Shown: in pieces, positions 18,174 through 20,000 of the stretch
Layout of the letters: each line of letters opens with the position of its first letter
How positions within the stretch are numbered: the stretch's first letter is position 1
NCBI GenBank assembly: GCA_003427395.1
Contig: BFEA01000529.1
Location: 502,795 to 522,794, forward strand
Reading direction: 5' to 3'
DNA: 20,000 bases
DNA from: Chara braunii
Lineage: Eukaryota > Streptophyta > Charophyceae > Charales > Characeae
The notes under the pieces: generated by a model
What the model was told of the DNA's origin: nothing
What the model saw: only the letters and a program-made list of their open reading frames with translations
Databases searched by the model: none
Made by a program: the position numbers and the translations under genes

Positions 18174-18791
18174 GTGCTGTCCTGCCCACTGGACCTACAA
18201 GAGGAGACAGAGAACTTCAGGAAATTGTGGAAGGTGTTGTTGGATCTCCCGAATGTGAAACACGCAAGCATCTTATGGATGCTCTCATTGCTGGTGACAC
18301 CGTCTACAGTTTGGCTCAGAGCGCGAGGAGTGGAGGTGGAGCTGGGCTGTACACGATGCAGATGGCCCTTTGAGTCCACCCGACACCTATGGTGGGACTG
18401 TCCGGCTTCTAAGCGGATCTGGCGTTGGTGGGCCGCACACTGGCAACTGATGGGGGGAGAAGGGATAATTTGGGAGGAGAAGTGGGTCCTATTGGGATTC
18501 ACCAGTGAGGACTGCACCGGGCTTAGAGGCTAGCCCTATGTAGCACAGGTGGCCAGGGCGGTGATCTGCGCAGTAATCTGGGCAGATCGCAACCGTTCAA
18601 GGTTCGAAAGGCGCCCCTTTTCAGACAAGGAGTTGAAGGCTGCAATAAAGAAAGGGTTGAGACAGGCGATAGCAGTGGATTGGCGAAGGAAGGCAAGGGA
18701 GGGGAAAGCCTGTCGAAGTGCACTTTGGTGGTTCCTGAAGACCTGGGCTATTCGGAACCAGCTGGCAGGTTACCATCGCACTGAGGGCTAG
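18174..18791 (+). pseudogene. LINE-B zf-RVT zinc-binding domain and C-terminus
   Basis: The third frame reads LPNVKHASILWMLSLLVTPSTV, then CTRC at 18348-18359, and H and C at 18384 and 18399, giving C-x2-C-x8-H-x4-C. This is the zf-RVT pattern found after the reverse transcriptase in plant LINEs. TAG at 18531 replaces a Trp seen in LINE-A (GWGY). After it the frame continues with PYVAQVARAVICAVIWADRN, a basic helix-like stretch and DWRRKAREGKAC, ending in WFLKTWAIRNQLAGYH. No RNase H domain was recognised. Confidence 0.85.
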
Positions 18792-18886
18792 TCTTCTCTA
18801 ATTGGCTGTTAGAGGGAGGCTAAGCAGAGTAGGTACGAACCAGGGCATCTCGGTTCGAGGGCCAGACCGCAGGAGGTCAGATAGGG

Positions 18887-18935
18887 GAGGCGGGTGGTAG
18901 AGTGCCTTGGTGACCAGGAACTGTGTTCCAATCGG
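18887..18935 (+). other. tRNA-like words in LINE-B 3' UTR
   Basis: GTGGTAGAGT (18894-18903) resembles a tRNA D-arm, and GTTCCAATC (18925-18933) resembles a T-arm, B-box-like sequence. They are 31 bases apart, against about 37 in a normal tRNA, and no acceptor stem was found. This may be a trace of a tRNA-derived sequence or chance. It is not called as a tRNA gene. Confidence 0.25.
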
Positions 18936-18969
18936 TCGATTTAGACCGGTGTCAGGCCGTATAGGCCTG
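18904..18969 (+). promoter_or_regulatory. Run of small hairpins in LINE-B 3' UTR
   Basis: Three perfect stem-loops stand almost end to end: GGAAC-TGT-GTTCC (18917-18929), CGGTC-GATTTA-GACCG (18933-18948) and CAGGCC-GTATA-GGCCTG (18953-18969). A fourth, CC-T-TGG-TGA-CCA-GG, overlaps the first at 18905-18918. In several LINEs a 3' stem-loop is the site where the reverse transcriptase grips its own RNA, so that role is a reasonable guess. A further perfect inverted repeat, AATTGTT-TG-AACAATT, lies at 19008-19023. Confidence 0.55.
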
Positions 18970-19100
18970 TGTAACTAGAGTTGGATAGTCTGTAGAGAGT
19001 TTGGGACAATTGTTTGAACAATTCATGTGAGAAAGAAGAAATAAGAGGGAACTGGTGAATTTGCAGCAAATGGTTAATGACTCTGAGTGGACTTAGTCAT

Positions 19101-19566
19101 TAGGGGCCTCGCCGCATGGCGCAAGAAACGAAAAAAAAAACGACTTCGTTTCGTGAAGTCGTCGCCCCATAGCACCCACACGAACTGTGTCAGAAAAAAC
19201 TCGTGAATGCTGTCAGCCTCGAAGTTCGCGAGGCCTCACGAGTGTGCCGACTCCTCCCTGCCTGCAGCCCTCGCGAACTCGTAGGTCCTCCGCTGGTAGG
19301 CTGGAGGAGCTGCGAAATCTCACGAGTGTGCTGCATAGCTCCAACCGAAGTCCATCCAAGAACTTGGACTGTAGCGTCCACAAATTTGGACGGTAGCTAA
19401 ACGAATCCCGCACTACTCTCGCCAGGGCGTTGTCACGAGAGGTTTCGTGTGTGCTGTGGGGCGGTGAGGCAAAAAACGAAGCGAAACGGTAGATCAGGGC
19501 TTCGCGAGGCCTCACGACTCTGGTGGTCGTTTCGTTTCGTTAGTTGTGCCGTCCGGCGAGGCCCTA
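19101..19566. mobile_element. Nonautonomous DNA transposon with terminal inverted repeats
   Basis: The left end TA-GGGGCCTCGCCG (19101-19114) is matched by the inverted right end CGGCGAGGCCC-TA (19554-19566), with one base of difference in the G run. The similarity extends about 30 bases through GGCGCAA with GGCACAA and the AACGAAA words. TA on both sides may be the target duplication. Inside are a hairpin, ACGACTTC (19140-19147) with GAAGTCGT (19155-19162), a 17-base direct repeat TTCGCGAGGCCTCACGA (19225-19241 and 19501-19517), and CTCACGAGTGTG twice (19235 and 19319). There is no transposase, so it would depend on a related element. The TA flank suggests a mariner- or Harbinger-like group but does not prove it. 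Confidence 0.75.
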
Positions 19567-19654
19567 GGTAGAAGGGAAGTTTGGATGTTGATTAGCTGTG
19601 AGAAGTAGTTCATAGGAGAAGTAAGGTTTTTCTTTGGTATTTGGATAAGCTAAA

Positions 19655-19758
19655 CCGGGGGCTAGGTCCCACTTGCACGAATTAAGAGATACTGACCGTA
19701 GATAGCAAAGATCAACGGCCGAAATCTCCTAATTTGCGCAAGTGGGACCTTGCCCCGG
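19655..19758. mobile_element. Short foldback element (MITE-like)
   Basis: The left arm 19655-19688 begins CCGGGGGCTAGGTCCCACTT. The right arm 19726-19758 is its inverted copy, beginning in reverse CCGGGGCAAGGTCCCACTT; the arms agree at about 29 of 34 positions. Pairing continues more weakly inward (ACTGACCGTAGAT against ATCAACGGCCGAAAT read in reverse), so almost the whole 104 bp could fold into one long hairpin with a loop near 19704-19710. No target duplication is clear. If transcribed, it would resemble a small-RNA precursor. Confidence 0.7.
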
Positions 19759-19840
19759 CTGATGCTGCCGGGATAACTCCGGGTTGAATTGTGAGGTCCC
19801 CTCCCTCCCTTGAATTGGCTGTAATATACGACTGTATAAG

Positions 19841-19863
19841 AAGAAAAAAAAAACAAAAAAAAA
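19841..19863 (+). other. Poly-A tract, possible true 3' end of LINE-B
   Basis: GAAG is followed by 10 A, a C and 9 more A. It is preceded by GGCTGTAATATACGACTG, which reads like a 3' UTR end. If it is the LINE-B tail, the two inverted-repeat elements at 19101 and 19655 were inserted into its 3' UTR. No matching target duplication was found upstream, so the link stays open. Confidence 0.4.
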
Positions 19864-20000
19864 CCCTACTTCAAACCGTTCGATGTGGGGTGTGTTTGAA
19901 AAAAGGTAACATAGAAAAAAAATAAAAAACCCACAAAAAGGGGAAACGGAAGAAGATCCCCAAAAAAGAAACAAAAAAACGGAAGAAGAAGTGGCCCTTG
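19864..20000. other. A-rich sequence, no gene recognised
   Basis: Repeated short A-runs separated by CCC or GG words, with GGAAACGGAAGAAGA near 19942 and ACGGAAGAAGAAG near 19979 as a small repeat. Nothing else is visible before the window ends. Confidence 0.5.

Larger units (their letters stand above)
14578..18791 (+). pseudogene. LINE-B ORF2: endonuclease and reverse transcriptase polyprotein, broken
   Basis: ORF2 nicks the target and copies the RNA there. The open frame starts at 14521; the ATG at 14578 is preferred because LKLTTWNVRGMG, the usual endonuclease start, follows at once. The frame is open to TAG 16969, where LINE-A has Gln, and continues in frame to TAG 17350 and on to about 17845. 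A frameshift there moves to the second frame, with TAG at 17999, and another near 18175-18240 moves to the third, with TAG at 18531 (Trp in LINE-A). The final TAG is 18789-18791. With these breaks ignored it would be about 1,400 codons, near the usual plant LINE ORF2 length. The four internal stops are all TAG. Confidence 0.92.
11936..19100 (+). mobile_element. LINE-B: nearly full-length plant-type non-LTR retrotransposon
   Basis: In order it has an ORF1 with a DUF4283-like domain and CCHC knuckle, then an ORF2 with APE-type endonuclease, reverse transcriptase and zf-RVT domain, then a 3' UTR. This is the layout of plant L1-clade elements. The coordinates run from the ORF1 start to the left edge of the inverted-repeat transposon at 19101. 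A poly-A tract at 19841-19863 may be the true 3' end, with later insertions inside it. No target duplication was recognised. It belongs to the same family as LINE-A but is far better preserved. Both ORFs contain stops and frameshifts, and both enzymes have lost key residues, so it is inactive. Confidence 0.92.

Noticed and set aside
18851-18862. GGTTCGAGG as the B box of a tRNA gene
   Set aside because: The nearest D-arm-like word is 48 bases upstream and no acceptor or anticodon stem can be formed.

Overview
The window looks like repeat-rich, gene-poor nuclear DNA of a green plant or streptophyte alga. The basis is two LINEs of the plant type (DUF4283-like ORF1 with a zinc knuckle; ORF2 with APE endonuclease, reverse transcriptase and a C-terminal zinc-binding domain), short inverted-repeat transposons, a long CT microsatellite and long purine and pyrimidine tracts. 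The exact lineage cannot be told. No intact cellular protein gene, tRNA or rRNA was recognised.

Layout. 1-330: remnants of a GGAC-rich repeat with an 18-bp perfect palindrome, split by AT-rich DNA. 363-618: three spaced copies of one hairpin whose stems covary while loop and bulge are conserved; this is the best candidate here for an undescribed element. About 715-4032: an old, 5'-truncated LINE copy (LINE-A). 4033-6418: probably a later insertion into the LINE-A tail, bounded by TGTGAC and GTCACA, holding an unidentified minus-strand open frame and about 80 CT units. 6419-11935: no recognisable gene, but a 132-bp tandem duplication, four copies of a 23-bp motif, an A-tract, and a roughly 290-bp purine tract.

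11936 to about 19100: a younger, almost full-length copy of the same LINE family (LINE-B). Its ORF1 and ORF2 lie on the plus strand but are broken by stops and frameshifts, and key catalytic residues of both enzymes are changed. Its 3' untranslated region carries a run of small perfect hairpins. 19101-19566 is a nonautonomous DNA transposon with terminal inverted repeats, and 19655-19758 is a small foldback element. A poly-A tract at 19841-19863 may be the real LINE-B tail, in which case both short elements are nested in it.

How the parts relate. LINE-A and LINE-B can be aligned codon by codon, and this comparison gives most of the annotation: it shows which stops are mutations, finds a stop shared at the same codon of both copies, and locates the break in LINE-A. 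Neither LINE copy should be able to move by itself.
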